From Verrucomicrobiaceae bacterium (GTDB lineage: Bacteria; Verrucomicrobiota; Verrucomicrobiia; Verrucomicrobiales; Verrucomicrobiaceae), in contig JAIXOU010000141.1 of the NCBI GenBank assembly GCA_027486585.1, positions 103,551 through 167,550 on the forward strand: a stretch of DNA of 64,000 bases, given 5' to 3'. This document shows, piece after piece, positions 53,444-62,478 of the stretch. How positions within the stretch are numbered: the stretch's first letter is position 1; each line of letters opens with the position of its first letter. A program made the position numbers and the translations under genes. Below the pieces are notes generated by a model. That model was not told where the DNA came from and did not search any database. It saw only the letters and a program-made list of their open reading frames with translations.

Positions 53444-53806
53444 ATGCCAAAGTCCGCCCCCAAAACAGCCAAGCCTTCCACGCGTCGGTCGCCCTGCCCG
53501 GTTTCCTGTGCTCTCGATATCTTCGGTGATCGCTGGACGCTCCTCGTTATCCGCGATCTCATTTTGGGGAGAAGTCGCTTCAAGGACTTCCTCACTTCAC
53601 CCGAAGGCATACCTACCAATATTCTTACCGAGCGCTTGAAGCGCCTGCTCGAACATCAAGTCGTCACCCAAGTCTGCGCTGCCGAAGGTAGCAAGCATCT
53701 CGCTTATCAACTCACCGAGAAAGGCCACGCTCTGCTGCCGATTGTTAAAGCGATGAAAGACTGGGGGCTTGCCTGGGAAAAGGGAACTCGCGCGGGATTA
53801 GCCTGA
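53444..53806 (+). CDS. HxlR-family transcriptional regulator
   Basis: A 120-residue winged-helix regulator from ATG 53444; an upstream TTG would lie in operator B. It matches HxlR throughout: CPVSCALDIFGDRWTLLVIRDLILGRSRFKDFLTSPEGIPTNILTERLKRLLEHQVVTQ, then YQLTEKGHALLPIVKAMKDWG. Cysteines in the N-terminal CPVSC could make it redox or electrophile responsive, as in related HxlR proteins; this is inference. It is divergent from the DinB-lipoprotein-MFS operon and probably represses it and itself. Confidence 0.92.
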   Translation: MPKSAPKTAKPSTRRSPCPVSCALDIFGDRWTLLVIRDLILGRSRFKDFLTSPEGIPTNILTERLKRLLEHQVVTQVCAAEGSKHLAYQLTEKGHALLPIVKAMKDWGLAWEKGTRAGLA

Positions 53807-53816
53807 AAAAAGTGGC

Positions 53817-53832
53817 TGCGGCTTTAGCCGCA
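53817..53832. terminator. Hairpin after the HxlR gene
   Basis: TGCGGC-TTTA-GCCGCA, a perfect 6-bp stem 10 bases after the stop. No U-run follows immediately, so terminator function is uncertain. Confidence 0.4.
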
Positions 53833-53902
53833 ATGATTTACGGAATCGAACCAAGCTGAACCAACTTTTTTGTCCAATTTATCGCCCTCTTAATCTTTGT
53901 TC

Positions 53903-56557
53903 ATGATGCCCAAACTTGTTCCTTTCTTCCTTTTTGTCTTCGTGACCTGCTCGTCTGCGGCGGACATTGTGCTGTCACCTTCTGGACCCGTTTCAAGCCC
54001 GCAGGCTGCTCATGCGGCGGCGCGAGCTGCTCAGAAGCCGGTCCGCATTCTTGTGAATGATGGCGTCTATCCCATCACGGAAGCTTTGTCCTTTGGCGCT
54101 GAGGATTCGGGGGTCACGTGGGAAGCGGCTGCCGATGCGAAGCCGGTCTTTTCCGGCGGCAAAGCGATCACGGGATGGACGAAAGCAGAGGGTGGTGTGT
54201 GCAAAGCTGCGCTGCCGGACAAGGCCTGGAAGTTTGAGCAGTTGTGGATCAACGGGCACCTCGCGACACGTGCTCGTTCGCCAAACAAAGGTTACTTTCA
54301 TATCACCGATGCTGTTGGTGCCGGAGTGTTCCCGGATTTGACCAAGGACATGAACTTCCACGCTTTCTCCGTTGCTCCAGAGCAGTATGAGATCTTCAAA
54401 GCTATCCCGACTGAACAACGACAGGATGCGCTGATCACGGTGACGCATGCCTGGGCCGTGGGCCAGTGCCGCATCAAGGCGCTCAATGACGCGACACAGG
54501 CGGTACAGATCCAAGGACGTGCAGCCTATCCCTTCGTCGAGTTTGAGCCCGATCAGCGTTACTGGATGGAGAACTTCCGCGCAGCGCTGGATGCTCCAGG
54601 CGAGTGGTTTCTCGATGCCGCCAAAGGTGAGTTACTTTATCAGCCGCTGGATGGCGAGGACATGACGAAAGCAGAAGTCATCGCACCCGTGGCCGACAAG
54701 TTTCTCGTGATCAAAGGCGCGAAGGAGATCCACTTTAAAGGCATCTCGTTTCAATATGGGCACTACCTGTATCCAGCGGATGGTTTGCATGACGGTCAGG
54801 CCGCAACGAAGACCGATGGAGCCATCGAGATCGAAGACAGCAGCGGCATTCGCTTTGAGAACTGCGAGGTTGCTCATGTCGGACGGCACGGGATCTATTT
54901 CAAAAACGGATGCTCGGACTCGCAGGTCGTACATTGCCACCTGCATGACCTCGGAGGCGGCGGTGTGCGCATCGGCGAGACCAATCGCCCAGCCGATGAA
55001 CGCGTGAACCATCACATCGTGGTCGATGACTGCATCATGCAGCACGGTGGGCGTTTGCATCCGAGCGCTTGCGGCGTGGTCATGACGCACACGCGTTACT
55101 GCTCGGTCATTCATTGCGACATCGGTGACTTCTACTACACCGGCGTCAGTGCGGGATGGAACTGGGGCTATGGCGATACCTCGTCTCGCGAGACCTTGCT
55201 GGAGAACAATCACATCCACCATCTCGGCTGGGGTTATCTCAGCGATATGGGCGGCTACTATGGCCTCGGCACCTCGCCCGGCACCGTCCTGCGTGGCAAT
55301 CATGTGCATCACATCGTCAGCCATCGCTACGGCGGCTGGGGCCTCTACAATGACGAAGGCAGTGCTGACACGCTGATGGAAAACAACCTCGTGCACGACA
55401 CCTGGAACGCCGGTTTCCATCAGCACTATGGTTACTTCAATACCGTGCGGAACAACATCTTCGCGTTCGGTCACACCGCGCAGGTTCAGGCCTCGCGCAA
55501 CGAGCCGCGTCTGCGCTTCAAATACGAGCGCAACATCGTTGTATGGGAACCAGACGTGCCGCTGCTCGATGGCGGCGACTGGAACTGGAAGCTCAACGAT
55601 CCTCCCGGACGCGGCGAGCCCAAAGATACCGCCATCTTCCGCAATAACCTCTACTGGCCCACCGACGGCAAGAAGCCCGCGCTGCTCACCAAGGCGCACT
55701 ACACCTGGGATGAATGGCGCAAGCTCGGCCGCGACTCGGGCACGATCTTTGCCGATCCCATGTTCGAAAACATCGCCAAACGCGACTTCCGTCTGAAAGC
55801 CGGATCACCTGCCGAGAAGATTGGCTTCAAGCCATGGGATCTAACTCTCGCTGGCGTGCGCAAAGCCGATGCCGCTTGGGTGGCCCTCGCTGCGAAAGGC
55901 AGCGCGTATCCGAACTGGGACGCTGACGCGCGTCCTTGGCCTTCACCGCCTTACAAGGTCGATCAGAGCTTTGAAACCGCACCACTCGGCGTCATCGGCA
56001 TCCGCAACGCCAAGTGTGATCGTCCTCGTGAACAAAAAGACGTGGGCGAAGGCTTTGGCGTCAGCGAAGAAGCCGCGTCGCCCATCGGTGGCGTTTCAAA
56101 ACGTAGTTTGAAAGCCCAGGACATGCCCGGTCTCGTTCATAGCTACGACCCTGTGCTCGACATCTACCCAAGGTGGGAGTCCGGCACCTTTGACGTCAGC
56201 TTTGACATCATGGCGCAACCAGACGCCGCGTGGTTCTTCGAGATGCGTGTCAAAGGCGGCGAGTTCGCCGCTGGTCCGTATCTTCGCTATCAAAAGGGCA
56301 AGCTCATCGCCAACAACAGCAACAGTGTTTCCTTGGCCGACATCAAGCCCGGCGAATGGTGCCGTATTGCCATCACCGCCACCACCGGTGCAGGCAAGTA
56401 TGACATCACTCTCACCCGCGAAGATGGCTCAAAGAAGGAGTTCAAAGACATCCCCTGCAAACCCACCTGGAATGCCGCCAGCTACCTGCTCTTCAGCTCT
56501 CTTGCCGACAAGAAGACCGCTTATTTCATCGACAACGTGAAGTTGGAACAGAAGTAA
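53903..56557 (+). CDS. Secreted right-handed beta-helix protein (polysaccharide-active)
   Basis: An 884-residue protein from ATG 53903, which opens a signal peptide (MPKLVPFFLFVFVTCSSAA). The central part (about residues 280-570) consists of parallel beta-helix coils rich in NxxxH turns: SGIRFENCEVAHVGRHGIYFKNGCSDSQVVHCHLHDLGGGGVRIG, then ENNHIHHLGWGYLSDMGGYYGLG and LRGNHVHHIVSH. A C-terminal beta-sandwich (about 740-884) resembles a carbohydrate-binding domain. The fold is used by pectate lyases and other polysaccharide-active enzymes. It converges with the LacI gene, which may control it. Confidence 0.85.
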   Translation: MMPKLVPFFLFVFVTCSSAADIVLSPSGPVSSPQAAHAAARAAQKPVRILVNDGVYPITEALSFGAEDSGVTWEAAADAKPVFSGGKAITGWTKAEGGVCKAALPDKAWKFEQLWINGHLATRARSPNKGYFHITDAVGAGVFPDLTKDMNFHAFSVAPEQYEIFKAIPTEQRQDALITVTHAWAVGQCRIKALNDATQAVQIQGRAAYPFVEFEPDQRYWMENFRAALDAPGEWFLDAAKGELLYQPLDGEDMTKAEVIAPVADKFLVIKGAKEIHFKGISFQYGHYLYPADGLHDGQAATKTDGAIEIEDSSGIRFENCEVAHVGRHGIYFKNGCSDSQVVHCHLHDLGGGGVRIGETNRPADERVNHHIVVDDCIMQHGGRLHPSACGVVMTHTRYCSVIHCDIGDFYYTGVSAGWNWGYGDTSSRETLLENNHIHHLGWGYLSDMGGYYGLGTSPGTVLRGNHVHHIVSHRYGGWGLYNDEGSADTLMENNLVHDTWNAGFHQHYGYFNTVRNNIFAFGHTAQVQASRNEPRLRFKYERNIVVWEPDVPLLDGGDWNWKLNDPPGRGEPKDTAIFRNNLYWPTDGKKPALLTKAHYTWDEWRKLGRDSGTIFADPMFENIAKRDFRLKAGSPAEKIGFKPWDLTLAGVRKADAAWVALAAKGSAYPNWDADARPWPSPPYKVDQSFETAPLGVIGIRNAKCDRPREQKDVGEGFGVSEEAASPIGGVSKRSLKAQDMPGLVHSYDPVLDIYPRWESGTFDVSFDIMAQPDAAWFFEMRVKGGEFAAGPYLRYQKGKLIANNSNSVSLADIKPGEWCRIAITATTGAGKYDITLTREDGSKKEFKDIPCKPTWNAASYLLFSSLADKKTAYFIDNVKLEQK

Positions 56558-56609
56558 GCGCCGGATTTGGCCGAGTCACACAAATTCAAGTGAAGCCGCA
56601 TCCGCGTTC

Positions 56610-57647
56610 CTACCGCGTCGTGTCACCTTGATGCCACCTGCCGGGAACCAGCGTTTGTCTCGGCAATGCTGGTAAACCGAAACGCCGATGCTCCACGGCG
56701 GATATCAGCGTGTCGATGGCTGTCGAGGCAATCATTGCCGCATTCACGTCGATGCCGCTTGCATGGTGCTGTGTGCCGCCGTCCGGGCGGACCGTGACAT
56801 AGGCGAGGCCGATGTCCGTTGGGACTTTGTAACCGATGCTTTTCAGAAGATCGGTCATGCCGCGCCAGCGGGAGACGATGCAGTCCACCTTATGTTTCTT
56901 GATCCATTTGGCGATCTTTGCGGCGCCTGCGGCATTGAGCGCCTTGATCAAACAAGGTTCAAAGGCAGGATGCGCTGGGTTCTGCATAGCGAAGCGAGTG
57001 CGTCCTGCGGTGAGTTCAAAAAGGGCCTCGCGCTCCAAATGATCTGTGGTGGCCACTCCGATGCGCTGGTAGCCGCGCGCGGCGAGGCTCTGGTAAAGGT
57101 GCTGGATGTTTTGACGATCATCGGCATCGACGACGTCAACGATGCGGCGCTTGGGTTCGGCTCCATGATGGATGAAGGCAAACTTTTTCCAATCCCACTT
57201 CCACTCATCATAGTCCACCTCCCAAAAGATGCTGGCCCAGACCCCATGGATGCCGCGTGCGCGGAAGATGCGGGCGAGTTTTGGAGCATCGTTCGGTTTC
57301 ACGTTAAAGGTCGCCTCCAGTGTGTAGCCTAGCTTTTCGGCTCGCTTTTGAGCCGGAGGCAAAAACTGATCGATCATCGCCTTCATGTCCGCATCTGCCG
57401 GATCGAGGTTGGTGATCCAGGCGAGCGTGCCTTGGAAGGATCGCTGCTTTGAGGAGCGCAGATGCTTCATCAATTCGGAGAGCTTCGAGTCGCGCTTATA
57501 GCCTAGTTTTTCGGCGGCTTTGTTGACCTGCTGGCGCACGGCATCCGTGATTCGGGTATCTCCACGCAGGGCCCGTGAGACCGTGGCGCAATGAATGCCT
57601 AGGTGGTCTGCGATAGTGCGGAGGGTGGGACGTGATTTGCTAGCCAT
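56610..57647 (-). CDS. LacI-family transcriptional regulator (intact copy)
   Basis: A 345-residue regulator. The N-terminal LacI HTH spans residues 8-55 (TLRTIADHLGIHCATVSRALRGDTRITDAVRQQVNKAAEKLGY), followed by a periplasmic-binding-type effector domain (LAWITNLDPADADMKAMIDQFL, GIHGVWASIFWEVDYDEWKW, RIGVATTD, VDCIVSRW, DIGLAYVTV). A symmetric ATGCAACGGTTGCAT overlaps the start codon and probably serves as autoregulatory operator. The effector is likely a sugar, but not readable. A broken second copy lies at 62079-62384. The gene converges with the beta-helix gene. Confidence 0.9.
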   Translation of the reverse strand: MASKSRPTLRTIADHLGIHCATVSRALRGDTRITDAVRQQVNKAAEKLGYKRDSKLSELMKHLRSSKQRSFQGTLAWITNLDPADADMKAMIDQFLPPAQKRAEKLGYTLEATFNVKPNDAPKLARIFRARGIHGVWASIFWEVDYDEWKWDWKKFAFIHHGAEPKRRIVDVVDADDRQNIQHLYQSLAARGYQRIGVATTDHLEREALFELTAGRTRFAMQNPAHPAFEPCLIKALNAAGAAKIAKWIKKHKVDCIVSRWRGMTDLLKSIGYKVPTDIGLAYVTVRPDGGTQHHASGIDVNAAMIASTAIDTLISAVEHRRFGLPALPRQTLVPGRWHQGDTTR

Positions 57648-57660
57648 GCAACGGTTGCAT
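57646..57660. promoter_or_regulatory. LacI operator, copy 1
   Basis: ATGCAAC-G-GTTGCAT is symmetric about a central base, as is typical of LacI-family sites. It overlaps the lacI start codon (ATG 57647) and recurs unchanged at 62383-62397. Confidence 0.8.
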
Positions 57661-57743
57661 AGGATTCATTTTGATCACGCACAAGAGGGAAACTAACATA
57701 GAAAAAACTTCACCGCGTTTTTTGTGAAACGCCCACCTCTTAT
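57648..57743. repeat. Duplicated control region, left copy
   Basis: The region between lacI and the divergent direction matches 62385-62478: shared blocks include TTCATTTTGATCAC, GGGAAACTA and GTGAAACGCCCACCTCTTA. Similarity stops a few bases before the subtilase start. This is the left end of a duplicated divergent regulator pair. Confidence 0.85.
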
Positions 57744-57747
57744 TTGA
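57724..57747 (+). pseudogene. Relic start of a divergent PAS-AraC gene
   Basis: GTG 57724 reads M-K-R-P-P-L-I then TGA. The gene at 62460 starts M-K-R-P-P-L-T-Q with the same first six codons and upstream DNA. So the beginning of a PAS-AraC gene remains here and is cut off. Confidence 0.75.
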
Positions 57748-57762
57748 CCCGCCTGCTGTTGT

Positions 57763-60700
57763 ATGTCCCTTCGAGTTTTTTTCTTGCTCATTTGCGCTGT
57801 CGGATTGCTGATTTTAAGCTGGCTACTGTGGCCGCAGAATTCTGATTCAGCGCTGGGCGCGGCAACTCATCGGAGAGAGACGGCTGCGCCAGGCCGCACG
57901 CTATCGGATGGCGTTTTGGCATCTGCCCAAGAGGTAGAAACCAAGTCTCGCGCGCGGAATGTTAATCAAAAAGAAGGGCCAGCGAAAAGTGCCTTGCCCG
58001 CTGCGGCTTCGATTTTTGGTCTAGCCTCCACACCGAAGGGTTTGCAAGCGACGCGTGTGCGCCCACGCAAGAAGGTGGATTCCAAGCGTGACTATGTTCT
58101 CATTGGCGACATAAAAGCGCACCCATCACGCTTGTTGGCCAAGTTCTCACGCTCAGCCCAGCTCGCTGCCGTGGAACGGGTTTTGACAACAACACGTTAT
58201 GAACCCTTTCGCACTCCTTTGAACAAGGCTGGTGTTTTGGTTCTCGAGGCGGCTGGCCACGTGGATTCCATGCCTGCTGTTGGGCGGGATGAGGCGATGG
58301 CCAGAGGTCAGGCCCTGCAAAAGCAGATGGCGGTGCTGCGCAGCTCTGGTCAGTTTGAGTATGTGGAGCCCGACTATGTCGTCTCCAAGGACTCCCTGCC
58401 GAGTGACGATGCCTTTACCAACCAAACTCTTTGGGGGCTGAGAAATGAGGGGCAAAATGGTGGCGTATCTGGGGCAGATGTGGATGCGGTGCGTGCTTGG
58501 GATATCACCACTGGCTCGACTCAAGTCATCGTCGGGGTCTTGGACACTGGAATCCGCTACACCCATCAGGACCTCACTGCCAACATGTGGCGTAATCCTG
58601 GCGAAACCGGAGTCGATGCGCAGGGCCGTGATCGTGCAACCAATGGTGATGATGACGATGGCAACGGCTATGTGGACGACGTCTTCGGCATCAATGCCAT
58701 CACTGGCTCGGGTGATCCGCAGGATGACAACAACCACGGCACCCACTGCTCAGGAACGATCGGTGCGCAGGCCAACGGGGGTGGATCTCACGTGGGTGTG
58801 GCGTGGCAGGTGCGGCTGATGGGCCTGAAATTCCTGGACGCCAGTGGCTCCGGCTACAACTCCGATGCGTTCGAGTGCGTGGAGTATGGCATCGATCAAG
58901 GAGCTCGAATTTTGTCGAACAGTTGGGGGGGCACCGGCTACAGTGAGTCTCTAGTCAGCGTCATACGTAAAGCAGCGCAAGCTGAAATTCTCTTTGTCGC
59001 TGCGGCAGGTAACAGCCGCTCCGACAATGATAAATCCGGCAACTACCCAGCCTCCTACAAGGTGGACAACATCTTGTCTGTCGCCGCGATCAATCGTTCG
59101 GATGCTTTGGCGAGCTTCTCCAATTTTGGCGCGACAACGGTGCATTTAGGCGCACCAGGGGTGGGAATTTACTCCTGCACGGCCAGCACAGATACGTCCT
59201 ACGCTAGCTTCAATGGCACGAGCATGGCGACGCCGCATGTCTCAGGCGTGGCGGCGCTGGTCGCGGCTCGTTTTCCTGGCCTAGCGATGCGTAGCCTTAG
59301 AAACCGTATCCTGCTTAGTGCTGTGCCCATCCCTGCGCTGGCAGGCAAAGTAGTGACGGGGGGGCGAGTCAATGCCTACCATGCGCTAACGATCGTGCCT
59401 GACGGGGCGCTGGAGGTAGAGGTGATCCCCGAGTCCCTTCCGCTGGTGGGTGGAACGACGATGCGGTTTGAGGTCATTGTGTCGGACGTGGATCGGGTCA
59501 TTGGCGCGGACGTGCGTGCCTCCAATACGGTTTTGGGCATTCAGACCCTATTCTCGGATCAAGGTGGGGACGTGGACCGCGTGGCGGAGGATGGCATCTA
59601 CACAGCAGCGATCTCTCTGCCGACTGCGGCACAGCTCGGTGGCAACGGGGGCACGAGCACACTCCCGCTGCAATTTGCCGTTGTGAAGCCCGGTAAGACT
59701 AGCTATCTCGAAACCAAGACCTTTACGTATCTGGAGCCTGCGCAGAATGATGCTTTTGCCAGTGCCACGATCATCACTGGGGAGGCCTACGTTTCCGCAG
59801 CGACCGGTAATGTGGCCGCGACACGGGAGATGGCGGAGCCCGCACATGCGGTAAGTGGAGGTGCCAAATCCGTCTGGTGGCGGTGGACTGCGGCACGTTC
59901 TGGCTGGGTGCAAGTGGACACGCAGGATAGCAATTTCGACACAGTGCTCGCCGTTTATCAAGGCAACACTCTAAGCACGCTGGTTGAAGTCGCGTCAAAC
60001 GATGACACCGAGCACGCCGCGTTCAAATGGAAGAGCCGCCTAAACTTCAACGCCACCGCAGGCACCACTTATTCCATCGCAGTCGATGGCTTTTTTTATC
60101 CTCTCGATAATCTAACCACAAGTGGCATCGTGCGCCTAAGATTGCAGCAAAACAGGCCACCAACCGTGGTCGCCTCCGTCTTTTCTGCTCAAGAGGCAGT
60201 TCCCACTAGCTTGGCACTTTCGGCAAATGATCCCGACGGGCAGGAATTGCGTTTTGTCATCACTCAAGCTCCACTCCATGGACGTGTCGGAACTCCCAAT
60301 GGCATTGATGGTGCGTTTACCTACACCTCAGAACCAGGTTTCCGAGGACAAGATAGCTTCCAAGTCATCGCCACGGATGGAGTTGAAAACAGCCTGCCTG
60401 CTCTCGTCACCATCAACGTGGCTGCGACGGCTGACGCTGATAACGATGGACTTCCCGATGCCTGGGAGACGGCCTCGAGTCTCCGCCTGGGGGTGAATGA
60501 TGCCCATGAAGACCCTGACAGTGATGGACTCACCAATCTCCAGGAGTATCTGGGAGGAGCTGATCCGAAGAACGCAGCGTCCGGTCCCATGAAAATCAGC
60601 ATCGAGCTGATCAGGCCAGCCTTCACCCCGAACGCCAATTGGGGTGCCAGCGGCGGCAACTCACTCAGAAACAGCCTGAGCAACCAGGTCGGGCCTACTG

Positions 60701-62028
60701 CAGTTCCGACTCAACTGTGGAGTGGTGGCAGCTTTGCCAATTTTGGCAGCAGTACTTTTGCCGAAGAAGGCATCGTCATCACCACAAGGTTCAATCCCTC
60801 TGATCCCAACAATCGAACTTCTCGGCAGAATGGTGGCTGGATTCAGGCATTGTCTCTGGAAACAGGTGCGTTACTCTGGCAGAAGCAGCTGCCTATTGAC
60901 CTCCCTGCCACAGATGACACCTCGTATGCGGTCGGAGTCAACAAAGGCAGGGTGTATGCAACGCGAGGAGCGGATGGCAGTAGTATCTCTTATCTTTACG
61001 CCTTGGATTTGGCCACCGGGAACATCCTCTGGCGCTCAGAAGAAGCCTGCATCGCAGAAGGGTTCTATGATCAAAGCCCAGTCTATACCTCTGAAGGCGA
61101 TTTGATTTTCTCTTTTCAACTCAAATCCTACCGCATCAATCACCTTGATGGCAGAACCGTGTGGAAGTCACAAAACTTCAACGAGTCCTATTCATGTGAA
61201 GCCATTTATGGCAATCGTCTCTACGGGAGGTATAACAAAAAAAATCGAGCCGTTTTGGCTGCCTTTGATATCGATACGGGAGCTTTCCTCTATCAAGGAG
61301 ACTATTTCCCAGCAGGTTTTGGTGTGGCCTCCGGCAATCCGCGGATTTTCATTTCACCTGAAGGGACGATTTGCCTTCCCGTTTCCGTCAATAACCCCAA
61401 GTTAGACTACCTCTATGCTTTTGAGGACACCGGGACGGGCTTTCGCTTCAAATGGCAATCGCCTCTTCCGTATGTGTTTCTAACCAACTTCGGTGCAGGG
61501 CCTGACGACTCCATCTACAGCTTCTCACGGGATAAACGCATCATTCGCCTTCGCTCGCGAGATGGGCAGATCACCCACTCTTCAGCTGTTTTTCCAAACA
61601 TGAATCTGCTCTCACGCATAGTGGTCGATGCCAGTGGCGCCGTCTTTCTTAGCGATGGAGGAGGCACACTGTATTCCTTGAACGCAGATCTGACTCTGAG
61701 ATGGCAGCTTCAGATCGCCAACATCGGTATCGGAGGTCCTCTCTTGACGGAGAATGGCACGCTTGTGGTTGCCAGTGATGGTGAGGGCGGTGTGCAGGCC
61801 TACAGGCAACTTCCTTTAGGCATCCCTGGAAGTGGTAGAAGTCCTGTGATCATGCAGGCTGCTACCCCCTTGTTGTTCCACTCCAAAGTGGGCATTACCT
61901 TTACCGGTAAGTTCCTTGAACAAGCGGACTCTCCAGCCGGCCCTTGGACCAAGATCATGGGTGCATCAAGCCCATGGACTATCCCGGTGGAGCAGACTCG
62001 AAAGTTCTTCCGCGCCCAATTGTATTGA
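57763..62028 (+). CDS. Giant secreted subtilase with C-terminal propeller
   Basis: A 1,421-residue exported protease. It has an N-terminal signal or anchor (residues 4-22, RVFFLLICAVGLLILSWLL), a propeptide (about 108-215) and an S8 catalytic domain: Asp 261 in VLDTGIRYTHQD, His 325 in NHGTHCSGT, Ser 487 in NGTSMATPHVSG, so active. It continues with a prepeptidase-like beta domain (about 660-785), a cadherin/Ig-like domain (about 800-885), a calcium-type DADNDGLPD repeat segment (about 890-935) and a PQQ-type propeller (about 960-1350). It is inserted between two copies of a LacI control region. Its substrate is unknown. Confidence 0.92.
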   Translation: MSLRVFFLLICAVGLLILSWLLWPQNSDSALGAATHRRETAAPGRTLSDGVLASAQEVETKSRARNVNQKEGPAKSALPAAASIFGLASTPKGLQATRVRPRKKVDSKRDYVLIGDIKAHPSRLLAKFSRSAQLAAVERVLTTTRYEPFRTPLNKAGVLVLEAAGHVDSMPAVGRDEAMARGQALQKQMAVLRSSGQFEYVEPDYVVSKDSLPSDDAFTNQTLWGLRNEGQNGGVSGADVDAVRAWDITTGSTQVIVGVLDTGIRYTHQDLTANMWRNPGETGVDAQGRDRATNGDDDDGNGYVDDVFGINAITGSGDPQDDNNHGTHCSGTIGAQANGGGSHVGVAWQVRLMGLKFLDASGSGYNSDAFECVEYGIDQGARILSNSWGGTGYSESLVSVIRKAAQAEILFVAAAGNSRSDNDKSGNYPASYKVDNILSVAAINRSDALASFSNFGATTVHLGAPGVGIYSCTASTDTSYASFNGTSMATPHVSGVAALVAARFPGLAMRSLRNRILLSAVPIPALAGKVVTGGRVNAYHALTIVPDGALEVEVIPESLPLVGGTTMRFEVIVSDVDRVIGADVRASNTVLGIQTLFSDQGGDVDRVAEDGIYTAAISLPTAAQLGGNGGTSTLPLQFAVVKPGKTSYLETKTFTYLEPAQNDAFASATIITGEAYVSAATGNVAATREMAEPAHAVSGGAKSVWWRWTAARSGWVQVDTQDSNFDTVLAVYQGNTLSTLVEVASNDDTEHAAFKWKSRLNFNATAGTTYSIAVDGFFYPLDNLTTSGIVRLRLQQNRPPTVVASVFSAQEAVPTSLALSANDPDGQELRFVITQAPLHGRVGTPNGIDGAFTYTSEPGFRGQDSFQVIATDGVENSLPALVTINVAATADADNDGLPDAWETASSLRLGVNDAHEDPDSDGLTNLQEYLGGADPKNAASGPMKISIELIRPAFTPNANWGASGGNSLRNSLSNQVGPTAVPTQLWSGGSFANFGSSTFAEEGIVITTRFNPSDPNNRTSRQNGGWIQALSLETGALLWQKQLPIDLPATDDTSYAVGVNKGRVYATRGADGSSISYLYALDLATGNILWRSEEACIAEGFYDQSPVYTSEGDLIFSFQLKSYRINHLDGRTVWKSQNFNESYSCEAIYGNRLYGRYNKKNRAVLAAFDIDTGAFLYQGDYFPAGFGVASGNPRIFISPEGTICLPVSVNNPKLDYLYAFEDTGTGFRFKWQSPLPYVFLTNFGAGPDDSIYSFSRDKRIIRLRSRDGQITHSSAVFPNMNLLSRIVVDASGAVFLSDGGGTLYSLNADLTLRWQLQIANIGIGGPLLTENGTLVVASDGEGGVQAYRQLPLGIPGSGRSPVIMQAATPLLFHSKVGITFTGKFLEQADSPAGPWTKIMGASSPWTIPVEQTRKFFRAQLY

Positions 62029-62078
62029 CCGCATCCTAAAGCGTCTTGTCATGGGACCCTAGCTGACCACGCTCAAAC

Positions 62079-62384
62079 TTTACGTCAACGATGCGGCGCT
62101 TGGGTTCAGCTCCATGATGGATGAAGGCAAACTTTTTCCAATCCCACTTCCAGTCATCATAGTCCACCTCCCAGAAGATGCTGGCGAGTTTTGGAGCATC
62201 GTTCGGTTTCACATTAAAGGTCGCCTTCAGTGTGTAGCCTAGCGTTTCGGCTCGCTTTCGTGACACTCTGGCGCACGGCTTTCGTGATGCGGGTATCGCC
62301 ACGCAGCGCCCGTGAGACCGTGGCAGAGTGAATGCCTAGATGATCTGCAATAGCGCGCAGAGTGGGGCGTGATTTGCTGGTCAT
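62079..62384 (-). pseudogene. Decayed second copy of lacI
   Basis: From ATG 62384 the reading TSKSRPTLRAIADHLGIHSATVSRALRGDTRITKAVRQ matches the intact protein's residues 2-39. It then has a deletion matching about residues 41-100, shifts frame, and resumes with the stretch RAETLGYTLKATFNVKPNDAPKLA. A second, in-frame loss of 13 residues (126-138) leads to SIFWEVDYDDWKWDWKKFAFIHHGAEPKRRIVDV. Similarity stops near residue 172; the C-terminal half is absent. It cannot encode a working LacI protein. Confidence 0.9.
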
Positions 62385-62397
62385 GCAACGGTTGCAT
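62383..62397. promoter_or_regulatory. LacI operator, copy 2
   Basis: The identical ATGCAACGGTTGCAT palindrome is retained at the start of the broken lacI copy. The intact LacI encoded at 56610 could still bind here and repress the PAS-AraC gene that starts 63 bases away. Confidence 0.75.
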
Positions 62398-62478
62398 AGA
62401 ATTCATTTTGATCACTGACAAGGGGAAACTAGCTTACAAAAAACTTCCCCCCGGTTTTTGTGAAACGCCCACCTCTTA
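62385..62478. repeat. Duplicated control region, right copy
   Basis: Matches 57648-57743 across the region between lacI and the divergent start. It includes the GTG-AAA-CGC-CCA start of the PAS-AraC gene, here intact. Differences are scattered substitutions and small gaps, so the duplication is not very recent. Confidence 0.85.

Noticed and set aside
54632..55699. A 355-codon antisense frame in the beta-helix gene
   Set aside because: Shadow of a clear secreted protein; no recognisable domain or start context.
62036..62302. An intact 88-residue small gene
   Set aside because: It is a fragment of the lacI copy joined out of frame, not an independent gene.
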